Positions 37,843 to 44,118 are shown, counted from the stretch's first letter. The stretch: DNA of 64,000 nucleotides from a virus (IMGVR_UViG_3300008113_000144:1-64000), one strand, 5' to 3'. Numbers and translations: made by a program. The notes: generated by a model not told the origin, from the sequence alone.

Positions 37843-38558
37843 GCTTCACGAACTGTAACCTTCTGGATCTTACGGTTTGCCCTGGAAGCTTTGCCCCATT
37901 CGCTACCCTTAGGCTGTGTACCGTGTACCAGGAGAGCGAACGGACCATCCTCAAAACAGGAGCGATCCTTTACATCAACCTTGAAACCTGCTGCCTTAGC
38001 ATGTGCTTCGGTCATGAACACTTTACTATAGCGAGGGAACACACCTTCGTCGATGAGATAATCGAACTTGCCACCATAGCTAGCGGTGAAGTAGAAATTA
38101 TCGGGAAGGTTGAGACCAACAAACAGCGGCAGATTCTTGCTGTAGCAGTAGAACTTGATCGTAGGATTGTGGCGAGCAACCAACAACCAAGCGAGCAAAT
38201 ACTCTGCTGTGAAGAAGTCACCAGACTCGTGGATTCTCACTTTAGTGATAGATTTAGTGAGATTCTTCTGGAGTTCTTTGTTGATGAGATCAGCACAGTT
38301 ACCCTCTTTGAGAGCTTCACGGATCGCCTGAAGGTTACGCTGTCTTGCTTCGTATACTTTCGTATACTGTACTTCACTGCTAGCAGCAAAGCAGCGAAAC
38401 TCAGTCTGAGGACCATCCCAAATCTTGCGTTTGCCGTTAGAATCAATCCGAACCATTGAGAGACACTGACTAGCACCAGGGCAGGTTGTACCTGCTGGCA
38501 GGTTGAAGATCAGGGTCTGTTTGTCGAGCTTGTCGTTGCCTTTGGAGAAGCTGAGCAT
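37830..38558 (-). CDS. Gp88-like phage protein, 242 aa
   Basis: Residues ~15-40 read FNLPAGTTCPGASQCLS, and ~105-135 read KVRIHESGDFFTAEYLLAWL. This Cys-containing LPAGxTCPGA opening followed by the H-x-S-G-D-F motif is the signature of the 'gene product 88' family seen in mycobacteriophages and cyanophages. Family function is unknown; Cys31, Cys36 (approximate) and His/Asp suggest a metal-binding fold. The end is VREAVTA with the stop inside the dyad. It is the longest gene of this monocistronic run. Confidence 0.75.
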   Translation of the reverse strand: MLSFSKGNDKLDKQTLIFNLPAGTTCPGASQCLSMVRIDSNGKRKIWDGPQTEFRCFAASSEVQYTKVYEARQRNLQAIREALKEGNCADLINKELQKNLTKSITKVRIHESGDFFTAEYLLAWLLVARHNPTIKFYCYSKNLPLFVGLNLPDNFYFTASYGGKFDYLIDEGVFPRYSKVFMTEAHAKAAGFKVDVKDRSCFEDGPFALLVHGTQPKGSEWGKASRANRKIQKVTVREAVTA

Positions 38559-38582
38559 GGCTCTGTCGTTGTTGACTTGATC

Positions 38583-38642
38583 AGTATAGGGGGCAGGTGG
38601 TGCCCCCTGGTGGTGCTAGTGGACAGTGCCTGAAGTGGCACA
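38583..38642 (-). promoter_or_regulatory. Early promoter with dyad and hairpin for the Gp88-like gene
   Basis: -10 TATACT at 38583-38588, dyad 38621-38642 (gap 32 bp). A 7-bp G/C stem (GGGGGCA-CCACC-TGCCCCC) abuts the -10 with no -35 present. Confidence 0.7.
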
Positions 38643-38645
38643 GGG

Positions 38646-38837
38646 TCAGAAGTCTACAGCCCAGTCTGGGTCATTCTTTACAGCAACCCAGAAAAAGTTC
38701 TTGCCATTGCTAGAGCGAAGAAACACACGGTTTTCTTTGATCTGCTCAACAATACACTCTGGGTTGCTGTTCATGAGGTTAGCGAATCTGTTCTTCGCTT
38801 TGTTAGACTTAGGAGTGACAAAAGCGAGGTCAAACAT
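38646..38837 (-). CDS. Small conserved phage protein, 63 aa
   Basis: The ATG at 38837 overlaps the TGA of the upstream gene (TGATG), so translation is coupled; an earlier GTG codon is not needed. Sequence MFDLAFVTPKSNKAKNRFAN then LMNSNPECIVEQIKENRVFL, ending NFFWVAVKNDPDWAVDF. The N-terminus is basic and the C-terminus beta. I have seen similar small proteins in cyanophages but no function is known. Confidence 0.8.
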   Translation of the reverse strand: MFDLAFVTPKSNKAKNRFANLMNSNPECIVEQIKENRVFLRSSNGKNFFWVAVKNDPDWAVDF

Positions 38838-39016
38838 CACAAAACGTAGATACCGTGGGTGTTAAACAGTGTGGGTTGATTCTGTTGCCAACCCGTCATC
38901 ATCTGCTGGAGTTGCTGTTCAGAATAGCGATTGAGGAAAGTATACTCAAACGTGGGTTGGCTATTCTGAACACGAAGCATGTTCTGGATTGAGTTAATCA
39001 AACGTGAACGAAGCAT
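38837..39016 (-). CDS. Small Gln-rich protein, 59 aa
   Basis: The ATG at 39016 gives MLRSRLINSIQNMLRVQNSQ then PTFEYTFLNRYSEQQLQQMM and TGWQQNQPTLFNTHGIYVL, TGA at 38837. It is Gln-rich with a basic amphipathic N-terminal helix. First gene of a two-gene unit, with the GTTCAAAC leader. Function unknown. Confidence 0.75.
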   Translation of the reverse strand: MLRSRLINSIQNMLRVQNSQPTFEYTFLNRYSEQQLQQMMTGWQQNQPTLFNTHGIYVL

Positions 39017-39038
39017 TGTGTTTGTTTGAACTGATGTC

Positions 39039-39097
39039 AGTATGGCATCACTCAGGCACGCTTGGGGGTGTTAGTGGACAGTTCAGAAAGTGTCACA
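39039..39097 (-). promoter_or_regulatory. Early promoter with dyad inside the upstream gene
   Basis: -10 CATACT at 39039-39044, dyad 39076-39097 (gap 31 bp) within the last codons of the 103-residue membrane protein gene, no -35. GTTCAAAC lies at 39024-39031. Confidence 0.7.
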
Positions 39098-39363
39098 TCA
39101 CATACCCAATAGTACAGCTTCTCTGTGCTAACACTAAGGAACAGCAGAAACTGTTTGGTATACTTTAGGAGGGTTTCTCGCCCACCATTGTTATACCAAT
39201 CGCTGACACGGTTAGCAACCCAAACCGTGACGCCAACGATAACACCAGCGATCGTGGCGATGGTATAAAGAATCTGTTGGATGGTCTCGTTGTTAGCAAC
39301 CTCATCCATCAGTTCATTATACTTTTCGATGATGGGGTTGTTGAAAAGAATGGTGGCGTTCAT
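39052..39363 (-). CDS. Membrane protein, 103 aa
   Basis: Trimmed to ATG at 39363 (MNATILFNNPIIEKYNELMD). Residues ~35-52 (TIATIAGVIVGVTVWVA) form one clear transmembrane helix, and FLLFLSVSTEKLYYWV may be a second. The C-terminal ~12 codons overlap the next promoter's dyad, so a regulatory site and coding sequence share DNA. No named family. Confidence 0.75.
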   Translation of the reverse strand: MNATILFNNPIIEKYNELMDEVANNETIQQILYTIATIAGVIVGVTVWVANRVSDWYNNGGRETLLKYTKQFLLFLSVSTEKLYYWVCDVTLSELSTNTPKRA

Positions 39364-39411
39364 TGTTGTAGAGAATTGAACAGCAATGGTCGATCTCTCA
39401 ACCACGAACAC

Positions 39412-39470
39412 ACCATAGCACCCCCAGCACCCCAGGTCAAGCGGTAGTGGACACTAGCCAAACTGGCACA
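39412..39470 (-). promoter_or_regulatory. Early promoter with -35 and dyad for the membrane protein
   Basis: -10 TATGGT (39412-39417) and -35 TTGACC (39435-39440) with a 17-bp spacer. Dyad 39449-39470, gap 31 bp to the -10. Confidence 0.65.
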
Positions 39471-39484
39471 CACCCCCTTGACAA

Positions 39485-39518
39485 ACAATAAAATACCCCC
39501 TAGATTACATCTAGAGGG
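39485..39518 (-). terminator. Intrinsic terminator after the 42-residue gene
   Basis: A 10-bp stem (39509-39518 with 39496-39505, one G-T wobble, three-base loop) is followed on the minus strand by TATTTTATTG. It lies 52 bp past the stop at 39571. Confidence 0.7.
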
Positions 39519-39570
39519 TTATATGTTAACAAATTACGATTTGTTTGACATATAATCTATATGTGTTAAC

Positions 39571-39699
39571 TTATTCTTGTGTAGTATAGTCTATATCTAC
39601 TACTATACTATAGTCATCATACTCTAATTCTTTATTCTTTATATCTTCTTCTTTCATTTCTTGAATAATATATTCTTCAAATGTTATTGTATTAGCCAT
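39571..39699 (-). CDS. Tiny acidic protein, 42 aa
   Basis: The ATG at 39699 gives MANTITFEEYIIQEMKEEDI then KNKELEYDDYSIVVDIDYTT and QE, TAA at 39571. Acidic, with Asp/Tyr-rich end. It is bounded by terminators on both sides, making an isolated unit. AT-rich codons unlike its GC-rich neighbours. Function unknown; I rate it real because the frame, start and flanking terminators agree. Confidence 0.6.
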   Translation of the reverse strand: MANTITFEEYIIQEMKEEDIKNKELEYDDYSIVVDIDYTTQE

Positions 39700-39734
39700 A
39701 AGAATAAAGATTAAAGTTTAATTATTATAGTTTA

Positions 39735-39776
39735 TAAAAAGTGAGAAATCCTATTTTTTAAGATTTCTCACTTTTT
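39735..39776 (-). terminator. Perfect 15-bp inverted-repeat terminator
   Basis: AAAAAGTGAGAAATC (39736-39750) and its exact complement (39762-39776) form a stem; on the minus strand it is followed by TTTTTATAAAC. It ends the 57-residue gene that stops at 39784 and, being symmetric, may act both ways. Confidence 0.85.
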
Positions 39777-39783
39777 TAGATTT

Positions 39784-39957
39784 TTAACTTTCTAGCAATT
39801 CAGGATAATGATCAGCCACCTCAGTCATCAATTCCTCTTCAGTGTAATCATTGAAGCATTGAACTAGCATGTCATAAGCATACATTTCCAGCGTCTTCAT
39901 GTCCATGTTCTCTAGGACTTGCTGGGCGTAGGCATCAATCAGTTCAGCTTTGTTCAT
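39784..39957 (-). CDS. Small conserved cyanophage-type protein, 57 aa
   Basis: ATG at 39957: MNKAELIDAYAQQVLENMDM then KTLEMYAYDMLVQCFNDYTE and EELMTEVADHYPELLES. The pattern ELIDAY..MD.KTLE..Y..L...... EEL..EV...YPELL recurs in small proteins of many marine T4-like phages. It is acidic and all helical. A weak -10 (TATGAT, 39983-39988) lies inside the next gene. Confidence 0.8.
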   Translation of the reverse strand: MNKAELIDAYAQQVLENMDMKTLEMYAYDMLVQCFNDYTEEELMTEVADHYPELLES

Positions 39958-39976
39958 GACAGTTGTGGTGGTGGAT

Positions 39977-40144
39977 TCAAACATCATAGCACAGGTAGGA
40001 TGCCATCTCATCCTCGTAAGAGTCAACCTCATCATCAGTCAACCAAGGCATGGTCAACACAAAATTGAAGTGGTCAACCATCCAAGCATTGAGTGTCATG
40101 TGTTCATCATGACGGCTGATAATGTTGGTGTTGAAGTAATCCAT
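39977..40144 (-). CDS. Small acidic protein, 55 aa
   Basis: The ATG at 40144 gives MDYFNTNIISRHDEHMTLNA then WMVDHFNFVLTMPWLTDDEV and DSYEDEMASYLCYDV, TGA at 39977. The C-terminus is acidic with a helix-turn. GAGAAA precedes the ATG. A gene with its own strong promoter 24 nt upstream. Function unknown. Confidence 0.7.
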   Translation of the reverse strand: MDYFNTNIISRHDEHMTLNAWMVDHFNFVLTMPWLTDDEVDSYEDEMASYLCYDV

Positions 40145-40167
40145 GTGGATTTCTCAGGAACAAATTA

Positions 40168-40224
40168 AGAATAACATGGGTGGGGGCTGGTGTCAAGCCC
40201 CCTGTGACACTTAATCAGATGGCA
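40168..40224 (-). promoter_or_regulatory. Strong early promoter with dyad, overlapping a G/C hairpin
   Basis: -10 TATTCT (40168-40173), -35 TTGACA (40191-40196), spacer exactly 17 bp, dyad 40203-40224 (gap 29 bp). The -35 lies in the loop of a 7-bp stem (GGGGGCT ... AGCCCCC). The dyad overlaps the end of the 59-residue gene. Confidence 0.75.
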
Positions 40225-40394
40225 CTGGTGCCCTTGCTCACCCACAGGGCAAGCCTCATGGTGCTAGCCTTGCTCACCTGCTCCTTAGTACGACCAGCTG
40301 CCATGGCGGCAGTCCGAAGGGCAGGGCGACCAGTATCAGTCTGGCTGGCGGTCAGCACGTTACGGGCGGCTTGGAGCAGTTGCTGTTGGGTCAT
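40215..40394 (-). CDS. SKAST-motif protein, 59 aa
   Basis: Trimmed to ATG 40394 (MTQQQLLQAARNVLTASQTD), since the longer frame is promoter sequence. The last 36 residues (SQTDTGRPALRTAAMAAGR ... VSKASTMRLALWV) match the end of the 98-residue protein at 36663-36959, making a paralogous pair. Helical and basic. CTGAGG lies just before the ATG as a weak ribosome site. Confidence 0.7.
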   Translation of the reverse strand: MTQQQLLQAARNVLTASQTDTGRPALRTAAMAAGRTKEQVSKASTMRLALWVSKGTSAI

Positions 40395-40440
40395 GATCCT
40401 CAGGGATAGTGTTTGCTCGGGGTGTTCCCCCGATGAACAT

Positions 40441-40498
40441 AGTATGGCACCCACCAGAGCCCCCTACAAGCCCCTCTGTGCCACTTCTGAAACTGTCT
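40441..40498 (-). promoter_or_regulatory. Early promoter with dyad for the 59-residue gene
   Basis: -10 CATACT (40441-40446), -35-like TTGTAG (40464-40469) at 17 bp, dyad 40477-40498 (gap 30 bp). The leader of about 40 nt contains a CGGGGGAACACCCCG hairpin. Confidence 0.65.
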
Positions 40499-40539
40499 AG
40501 GTGTCACACCACCAGGCACATGATCCTGTACGTTTACAA

Positions 40540-40570
40540 GGTAATAAAAAAGGGGGCTCAATGCCCCCCA
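40540..40570 (-). terminator. Intrinsic terminator after the 55-residue KNNRKY gene
   Basis: Stem GGGGGC (40552-40557) with GCCCCC (40563-40568), loop of five, followed on the minus strand by TTTTTTATTACC. Confidence 0.8.
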
Positions 40571-40576
40571 ATATTA

Positions 40577-40744
40577 CTATTCCCAATCACCATACTCATC
40601 GTAGTCTTTGAATTTAGCTTGTCGTTTTTGACGAGTTGAATATCGTTTGGCATTCTGGACTTCGTATCCATAATCCTCATATTCGTCTTCAAAGATATCC
40701 ACAGTGTTGAAAGACTCTGTGTACTTACGATTGTTTTTTGCCAT
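40577..40744 (-). CDS. Small charged protein, 55 aa
   Basis: The ATG at 40744 gives MAKNNRKYTESFNTVDIFED then EYEDYGYEVQNAKRYSTRQK and RQAKFKDYDEYGDWE, TAG at 40577. It has a strong ribosome site (AAGGAGC about 13 nt upstream). Alternating acidic and basic blocks with many Tyr. A late-type box lies upstream, unusual for this region. Function unknown. Confidence 0.75.
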   Translation of the reverse strand: MAKNNRKYTESFNTVDIFEDEYEDYGYEVQNAKRYSTRQKRQAKFKDYDEYGDWE

Positions 40745-40784
40745 TTTCTAACAGTTTTTGCTCCTTATTAGGGGTAATTGTTGT

Positions 40785-40792
40785 TATTTAGT
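40785..40792 (-). promoter_or_regulatory. Possible late promoter (ACTAAATA)
   Basis: Minus-strand ACTAAATA 41 nt upstream of the ATG at 40744, matching the last six bases of the late consensus well. It would give the 55-residue gene late expression. Confidence 0.35.
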
Positions 40793-40794
40793 GT

Positions 40795-41019
40795 TCAAAC
40801 GGCGACAATTTGAAGGGTTTGATCCTCTTTGATCGCCCGATTGATGAATCGACCCACCGATTGGTTGGATTCAATCACTTTCTCCAGCGAATTTACGAAA
40901 TTAGCGTCATTCGTGGTGTAGTTATAGGTTTTGTTGCTGCCCTTAAAGGTAATAGCAACGGCAGTGCCTTCCACGTTGATGTCGCTAATGGCGGTCGAAT
41001 CAAGATTTACAAAGTTCAT
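40795..41019 (-). CDS. KTSC-domain-like protein, 74 aa
   Basis: Short beta strands (SDINVEGTAVAITFKGSNKT, YNYTTND) followed by a helix and the VGRFINRAIKE ending that resembles the KTSC C-terminal S-x-G-R-F-I-N motif. The whole length fits the small KTSC fold found in phage and bacterial proteins of unknown function. A perfect early promoter sits about 120 bp upstream, leaving an unusually long structured leader. Counterpart of 36318-36596. Confidence 0.75.
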   Translation of the reverse strand: MNFVNLDSTAISDINVEGTAVAITFKGSNKTYNYTTNDANFVNSLEKVIESNQSVGRFINRAIKEDQTLQIVAV

Positions 41020-41137
41020 GGTTTTACTGATAATGATTAAAATTTAATTCTGAGATTTTTGAAAAATCTAGATTTCTCATTTTTTGAGATTTCTAGATTT
41101 TTGAGATTTTTGGAAATCCCTCAAATCTCATGTACAC

Positions 41138-41194
41138 AGTATAGGGCATCCTGCCAGTCTTGTCAAGGGGTCTGTGCCAGTCCCTGAACTGTCC
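41138..41194 (-). promoter_or_regulatory. Near-perfect early promoter with dyad for the KTSC gene
   Basis: -10 TATACT (41138-41143), -35 TTGACA (41161-41166), 17-bp spacer, dyad 41173-41194 (gap 29 bp). It points into the 118-nt leader of the 74-residue KTSC gene. Confidence 0.8.
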
Positions 41195-41245
41195 TCGGAA
41201 GGTCTCGGAGCCCCTTGGATAGTCTTAGAGGTAGACTCATGATTT

Positions 41246-41280
41246 TGTCAAGCCCCTGTGTGCCACTTTGAGATCTGGCA
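41246..41280 (-). promoter_or_regulatory. Decayed promoter: dyad and -35 without a -10
   Basis: Dyad at 41259-41280 and TTGACA at 41246-41251 keep the normal mutual spacing (7 bp), but the -10 position reads CTAAGA. There is no gene immediately downstream. Probably a remnant of a lost gene's promoter. Confidence 0.45.
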
Positions 41281-41426
41281 CATTTCGACTTGACTTTCGG
41301 GTGCTGGCAGGCTTAGACAACAACACCTCCGTACATTTCTATGCTTTCAGCAACATTTAACGAAACCTTTTGTCAGAGAATCAAAACACTCAACTATGTT
41401 TTTTTAAACATTTATTAATATACCAG

Positions 41427-41460
41427 TTTTCCACAGCTTTTTCCACAACCCTGTGGAAAA
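41427..41460. other. Cluster of three DnaA-box-like sites, candidate origin element
   Basis: TTTTCCACA occurs at 41427-41435 and 41439-41447 on the plus strand and 41452-41460 on the minus strand. This 9-mer is the form reported as the cyanobacterial DnaA box. An AT-rich stretch (41399-41420) sits directly beside it. Origin function is inferred. Confidence 0.5.
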
Positions 41461-41524
41461 CTCAAAGGTATCGTTGAGAACATCCTAGTCATAGACTACA
41501 TTCTCTCAATGCGGAACTTCTTCC

Positions 41525-41728
41525 TCATTTCCTAAAACTCCTATGGATTTTAGCAAAGTCTATTCGTTTAGCAATCATCATATCCATATGATTTAATACA
41601 TCACCTATCAGTTCAGTCATACCAGAGATAGCATAGAATACATGCTTTAGTATAGGGATGATTAACAATGGTGTACATGGAATGAAGATAAGAAAACAAA
41701 TAATTCTTCCTTTCAATGTATACTTCAT
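41525..41728 (-). CDS. Small membrane protein, 67 aa
   Basis: Residues ~8-31 (RIICFLIFIPCTPLLIIPIL) are a clear transmembrane helix after a short basic N-terminus. The rest is amphipathic and ends basic. The ATG overlaps the upstream stop by four bases (ATGA). It is the last gene of a two-gene operon, and may target the host envelope; no family known. Confidence 0.75.
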   Translation of the reverse strand: MKYTLKGRIICFLIFIPCTPLLIIPILKHVFYAISGMTELIGDVLNHMDMMIAKRIDFAKIHRSFRK

Positions 41729-41976
41729 TTGTTTACCATACGAATAGCATCATCAATCATTTCATATGCTTGTTCATTAAGATAATCATATGATTCAATT
41801 TGATCTAAAACTTTAGTTACAGTATCAATAGGTAGATACTGTTCTTCAAATGTTTCTTGGTCGAAGATTGTTACATCATTCTGTGTGTAGATGAAGGCAG
41901 CCACAGGAGCATCTGGTCCTTGTTCTTTAATCAGTTGTTGGATGGACTCTTGGAGTTGTTGAAGAGTTCGTGCCAT
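41725..41976 (-). CDS. Small acidic conserved protein, 83 aa
   Basis: MARTLQQLQESIQQLIKEQG then PDAPVAAFIYTQNDVTIFDQ and an acidic helix ending EMIDDAIRMVNK. Proteins opening MxRTLQQLQ..I.QLI..QG.DAPVAAF recur in marine T4-like phages as small hypotheticals. First gene of the operon, starting 23 nt below its -10. Confidence 0.8.
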   Translation of the reverse strand: MARTLQQLQESIQQLIKEQGPDAPVAAFIYTQNDVTIFDQETFEEQYLPIDTVTKVLDQIESYDYLNEQAYEMIDDAIRMVNK

Positions 41977-41998
41977 GTGGGTTGTTTGAACTGTTGAT

Positions 41999-42058
41999 AG
42001 TATAGTGGCTGCTTGGTGTGGTGTGGTGGTAGTGTGTGACAGTTATTAAAGTGTCATA
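41999..42058 (-). promoter_or_regulatory. Early promoter with dyad, no -35
   Basis: -10 TATACT (41999-42004), dyad 42037-42058 (gap 32 bp). GTTCAAAC (41985-41992 on the minus strand) lies in the leader before the ATG at 41976. Confidence 0.7.
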
Positions 42059-42554
42059 CCTTTTGAGTAGAAATCAAATTAATACCATCTACAATATGAT
42101 TATACATGAACTTGGTTTGTTCTATGCTCAAATCAACAATACTAAACTCAACACTATTATTAGTTGTAGAGATATTATACTGACAAGGCTTAGTAACAAA
42201 ATTAGTAATTTTAACTGTTTGTTTTGGTTTAGATTGGATTGTTTTCTCTTTGGTGAAGATCATTGGGAAATGTTGGCGATAATCATCAAAAATGTCCATA
42301 TCCATATGAAGATCAAATTTCTTTTTAACCTTTTCAGATATGGATTCAATATGCTTATTGTTTCTGATATATGGAAAATGATACCTACAGTATTTCGCCA
42401 TTCCCCTCAGTGTATTAATTTGATCTAATGGTTTATTTTTAGTGGTTAATTCATCTAGTGTGTCAGTAATGACATTCATCCACTTAGTATTAAAATCAAC
42501 AATAAATTGTGGATAATTATTTTCAATTTGTATTTGCCAGCGACAGTTGCTCAT
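42054..42554 (-). CDS. Hypothetical protein, 166 aa
   Basis: MSNCRWQIQIENNYPQFIVD, then helical, Lys-rich middle and a beta-rich C-terminus (NSVEFSIVDLSIEQTKFM). AT-rich codons resemble late genes more than its neighbours. Separated by 36 bp from the oxygenase gene, so probably read in the same operon. No family recognised. Confidence 0.65.
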   Translation of the reverse strand: MSNCRWQIQIENNYPQFIVDFNTKWMNVITDTLDELTTKNKPLDQINTLRGMAKYCRYHFPYIRNNKHIESISEKVKKKFDLHMDMDIFDDYRQHFPMIFTKEKTIQSKPKQTVKITNFVTKPCQYNISTTNNSVEFSIVDLSIEQTKFMYNHIVDGINLISTQKV

Positions 42555-42590
42555 GATTTTTCAGCCTCATAATTTTGTTTAAGTTTACTT

Positions 42591-43160
42591 TCATTCAGAT
42601 GTACCTATGTTAATATCAAAGACCACAACCCATCGTGGTGTAGGAATAGGTGTAGTCCAATGGAGAATCTTTCCTGGGAAGATCATTACATCACCTTCCT
42701 TACATTGAGTAGAAGAGACAATACCATCAAACAAAGGATAAGTATTCGATGAATTGTTTGTTGGTAGGAATTTTGTTGGGTTAGGCTCTTCAAGATGTAA
42801 GAGATAGATCCCTGTGAAATCTGATTGATAATGCCGATGAGGATTACAGATTTCATGGGGATCATAATAATTCCACCAAATCGTTTTTACATTAGATCTG
42901 ACCAGTTTAACCTTATTCAGGTTAGAATCAAATTCTTTGAGCATCTGGTTAAATGGATCCCAGATAGCATCCCGTACAAACTCTTCATGAAACAATTCAA
43001 AATTCACCAGACCACTCGTAGTAATGCCTGTACCATTGATTTCACCACGATGAGCACGTTCTTTATCCTTTTCCAGTTTAGGAAGAAGAATACGCTTGTG
43101 CTCTTCGTGGTTGGGTACAGTTTGGTAAAAGAAAAACTCTGGTGTGAATGTGTGAATCAT
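42591..43160 (-). CDS. Putative 2OG-Fe(II) oxygenase, 189 aa
   Basis: Residues ~104-122 (ICNPHRHYQSDFTGIYLLH) and 155-168 (KEGDVMIFPGKILHW), then PRWVVVFDIN, reproduce the cupin-fold 2OG-Fe(II) layout of small phage oxygenases: His108/His110 and Asp114 region, His167 as distal ligand, Arg176 as 2-oxoglutarate contact. Such enzymes are common in cyanophages, substrates unknown. The protein is complete. It overlaps the upstream gene by 4 nt. Substrate may be a nucleic-acid base or host protein (inference). Confidence 0.7.
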   Translation of the reverse strand: MIHTFTPEFFFYQTVPNHEEHKRILLPKLEKDKERAHRGEINGTGITTSGLVNFELFHEEFVRDAIWDPFNQMLKEFDSNLNKVKLVRSNVKTIWWNYYDPHEICNPHRHYQSDFTGIYLLHLEEPNPTKFLPTNNSSNTYPLFDGIVSSTQCKEGDVMIFPGKILHWTTPIPTPRWVVVFDINIGTSE

Positions 43161-43402
43161 TGTCCTTTCTTTTGTTTGTAGTCTTGTTTCAGTTCATGCT
43201 CATTGTAGTACAAGAACACTTCATCAGGATACTGTCCAATCCATTCGATAAACTCATCGCCAATGGCAATAGCATTATCCATTTGATTCTCTTCCATTAA
43301 ATGTTGGAAGCGATCTTGCATATACAGTAGAATCTGGTCTGATTGCTCAGACACAGACTCATACTCTAGTTCTTGTTGTTTTTGTAAGTCGTGTTCGTTC
43401 AT
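43157..43402 (-). CDS. Small acidic helical protein, 81 aa
   Basis: Very acidic (MNEHDLQKQQELEYESVSEQ), with an IGDEFIEWIGQYPDEVFLY segment. It overlaps both neighbours by ATGA. Predicted all-alpha. Function unknown; its place beside the oxygenase may be only operon packing. Confidence 0.7.
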   Translation of the reverse strand: MNEHDLQKQQELEYESVSEQSDQILLYMQDRFQHLMEENQMDNAIAIGDEFIEWIGQYPDEVFLYYNEHELKQDYKQKKGQ

Positions 43403-43635
43403 AGGTTCTCCACGGTGATACGATTTTGTAGATGATCGTAGGAGATGAATTTTTGATTGGATGGGAGAGCGTCAGCTAGTGCTCTGGCGAAGTCATTGGG
43501 GAATCGTCCATGATAACGCCAGAACAGTTCTGTTTCTCTTGTTGATAGGGATTCTTTGGGTACAGGTCTATAGGTTGTTTCTGATAATGGTATCAGTTGG
43601 ATTAGTTCCTGTAAATGATCTGCTACAATATTCAT
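43399..43635 (-). CDS. Hypothetical protein, 78 aa
   Basis: Complete ORF with ATG at 43635 and stop overlapping the next start. Sequence MNIVADHLQELIQLIPLSET then YRPVPKESLSTRETELFWRY. A WRYHGRFPNDFARALADALP segment in the middle is helical. No domain recognised. Confidence 0.65.
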   Translation of the reverse strand: MNIVADHLQELIQLIPLSETTYRPVPKESLSTRETELFWRYHGRFPNDFARALADALPSNQKFISYDHLQNRITVENL

Positions 43636-43853
43636 TTGATGTACATGGGGTGAGGGGCGTAAACTTGAAGGAAATCAACACATGCTTTGTAGAGTTGATA
43701 CTGGTCAGGGTTTAGATCCAACCAATCAATCAGATCTTGTGATTCCCAATCAACTGTACCATCTTGATTCATGTCATACATGACGGGAGTACCAGCATCA
43801 TCAATGCTGATAGCATGTTGACCGACAACAAAGTACATGTCTTCGTGTTCCAT
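43632..43853 (-). CDS. Small acidic protein, 73 aa
   Basis: First gene of the operon reading to 42054. GGAGG in CCTGGAGGTTTTG is a strong ribosome site. It has two DxxGT-like turns (DDAGTPVMYD, QDGTVDWESQDLIDW) that look like calcium-binding loops, though no EF-hand is complete. Function unknown. Confidence 0.7.
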   Translation of the reverse strand: MEHEDMYFVVGQHAISIDDAGTPVMYDMNQDGTVDWESQDLIDWLDLNPDQYQLYKACVDFLQVYAPHPMYIK

Positions 43854-43885
43854 TGTTTCAAAACCTCCAGGGTGTTCAGATGAAT

Positions 43886-43914
43886 AGTGTAGCAGATCAG
43901 TTGGTGAGTGTCAA
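43886..43914 (-). promoter_or_regulatory. Early promoter for the 42054-43853 operon
   Basis: -10 TACACT (43886-43891) and -35 TTGACA (43909-43914) with exactly 17 bp between. No dyad upstream, unlike most promoters here. The -35 lies inside the C-terminal codons of the adjacent membrane protein. Confidence 0.65.
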
Positions 43915-44118
43915 GGCTTTGGGCAGACCCACCAGGATGAGGAATGTGAGTAGAATCACCACATCCCAACACTTGTTCCGCACCATGTACGGAATCGCCA
44001 AGCCATTGGCTACCATATAAATCCTGGCACCTGTTACAGTGTCATGGTACATGGTAATCCAATAGGCTGTGACGACAAGAATACTTGAGATTATTCTTGC
44101 TTTGACATCAGGTTTCAT
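43897..44118 (-). CDS. Small membrane protein, 73 aa
   Basis: Hydrophobic segments near residues 9-28 (ISSILVVTAYWITMYHDT) and 45-66 (NKCWDVVILLTFLILVGLPKA). The middle ARIYMVANGLAIPYMVRNKCWD aligns with VGIYCRMVGNVLSWPHFQKMRMWD of the protein at 50910-51164, suggesting paralogy. Last gene of a four-gene operon. Confidence 0.8.
   Translation of the reverse strand: MKPDVKARIISSILVVTAYWITMYHDTVTGARIYMVANGLAIPYMVRNKCWDVVILLTFLILVGLPKALTLTN

Larger units (their letters stand above)
41020..41524. other. 505-bp non-coding region: leader, promoters, origin-like segment
   Basis: No supported gene. 41020-41137 is the structured leader of the KTSC gene, full of imperfect repeats of GAGATTTCTAGATTTT type (two of these could pair as a hairpin with two A-A mismatches). 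41138-41194 is a perfect promoter plus dyad. 41246-41280 is a second dyad with -35 but no -10. 41380-41460 is AT-rich followed by three DnaA-box-like sequences. An inverted repeat (GAGAACATCC ... ATTCTCTC, about 41473-41510) precedes the next gene's end. Confidence 0.7.

Noticed and set aside
36550-38459. Several long plus-strand ORFs (e.g. 36612-37094, 37423-38031, 37797-38459)
   Set aside because: They mirror minus-strand genes and GC-rich promoter sequence, start without ribosome sites, and have no recognisable protein sequence. The minus-strand genes there each have a promoter and a compatible start.
39477-39506. TTGACA with TAGATT 17 bp downstream on the plus strand
   Set aside because: No plus-strand gene follows and the -10-like sequence is inside the terminator stem of the 42-residue gene. 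Probably fortuitous.
41140-41280. Possible tRNA in the 41.1-41.3 kb gap
   Set aside because: A cloverleaf could not be drawn: no acceptor stem pairing or T-loop sequence. The segment is explained by dyads and promoters.
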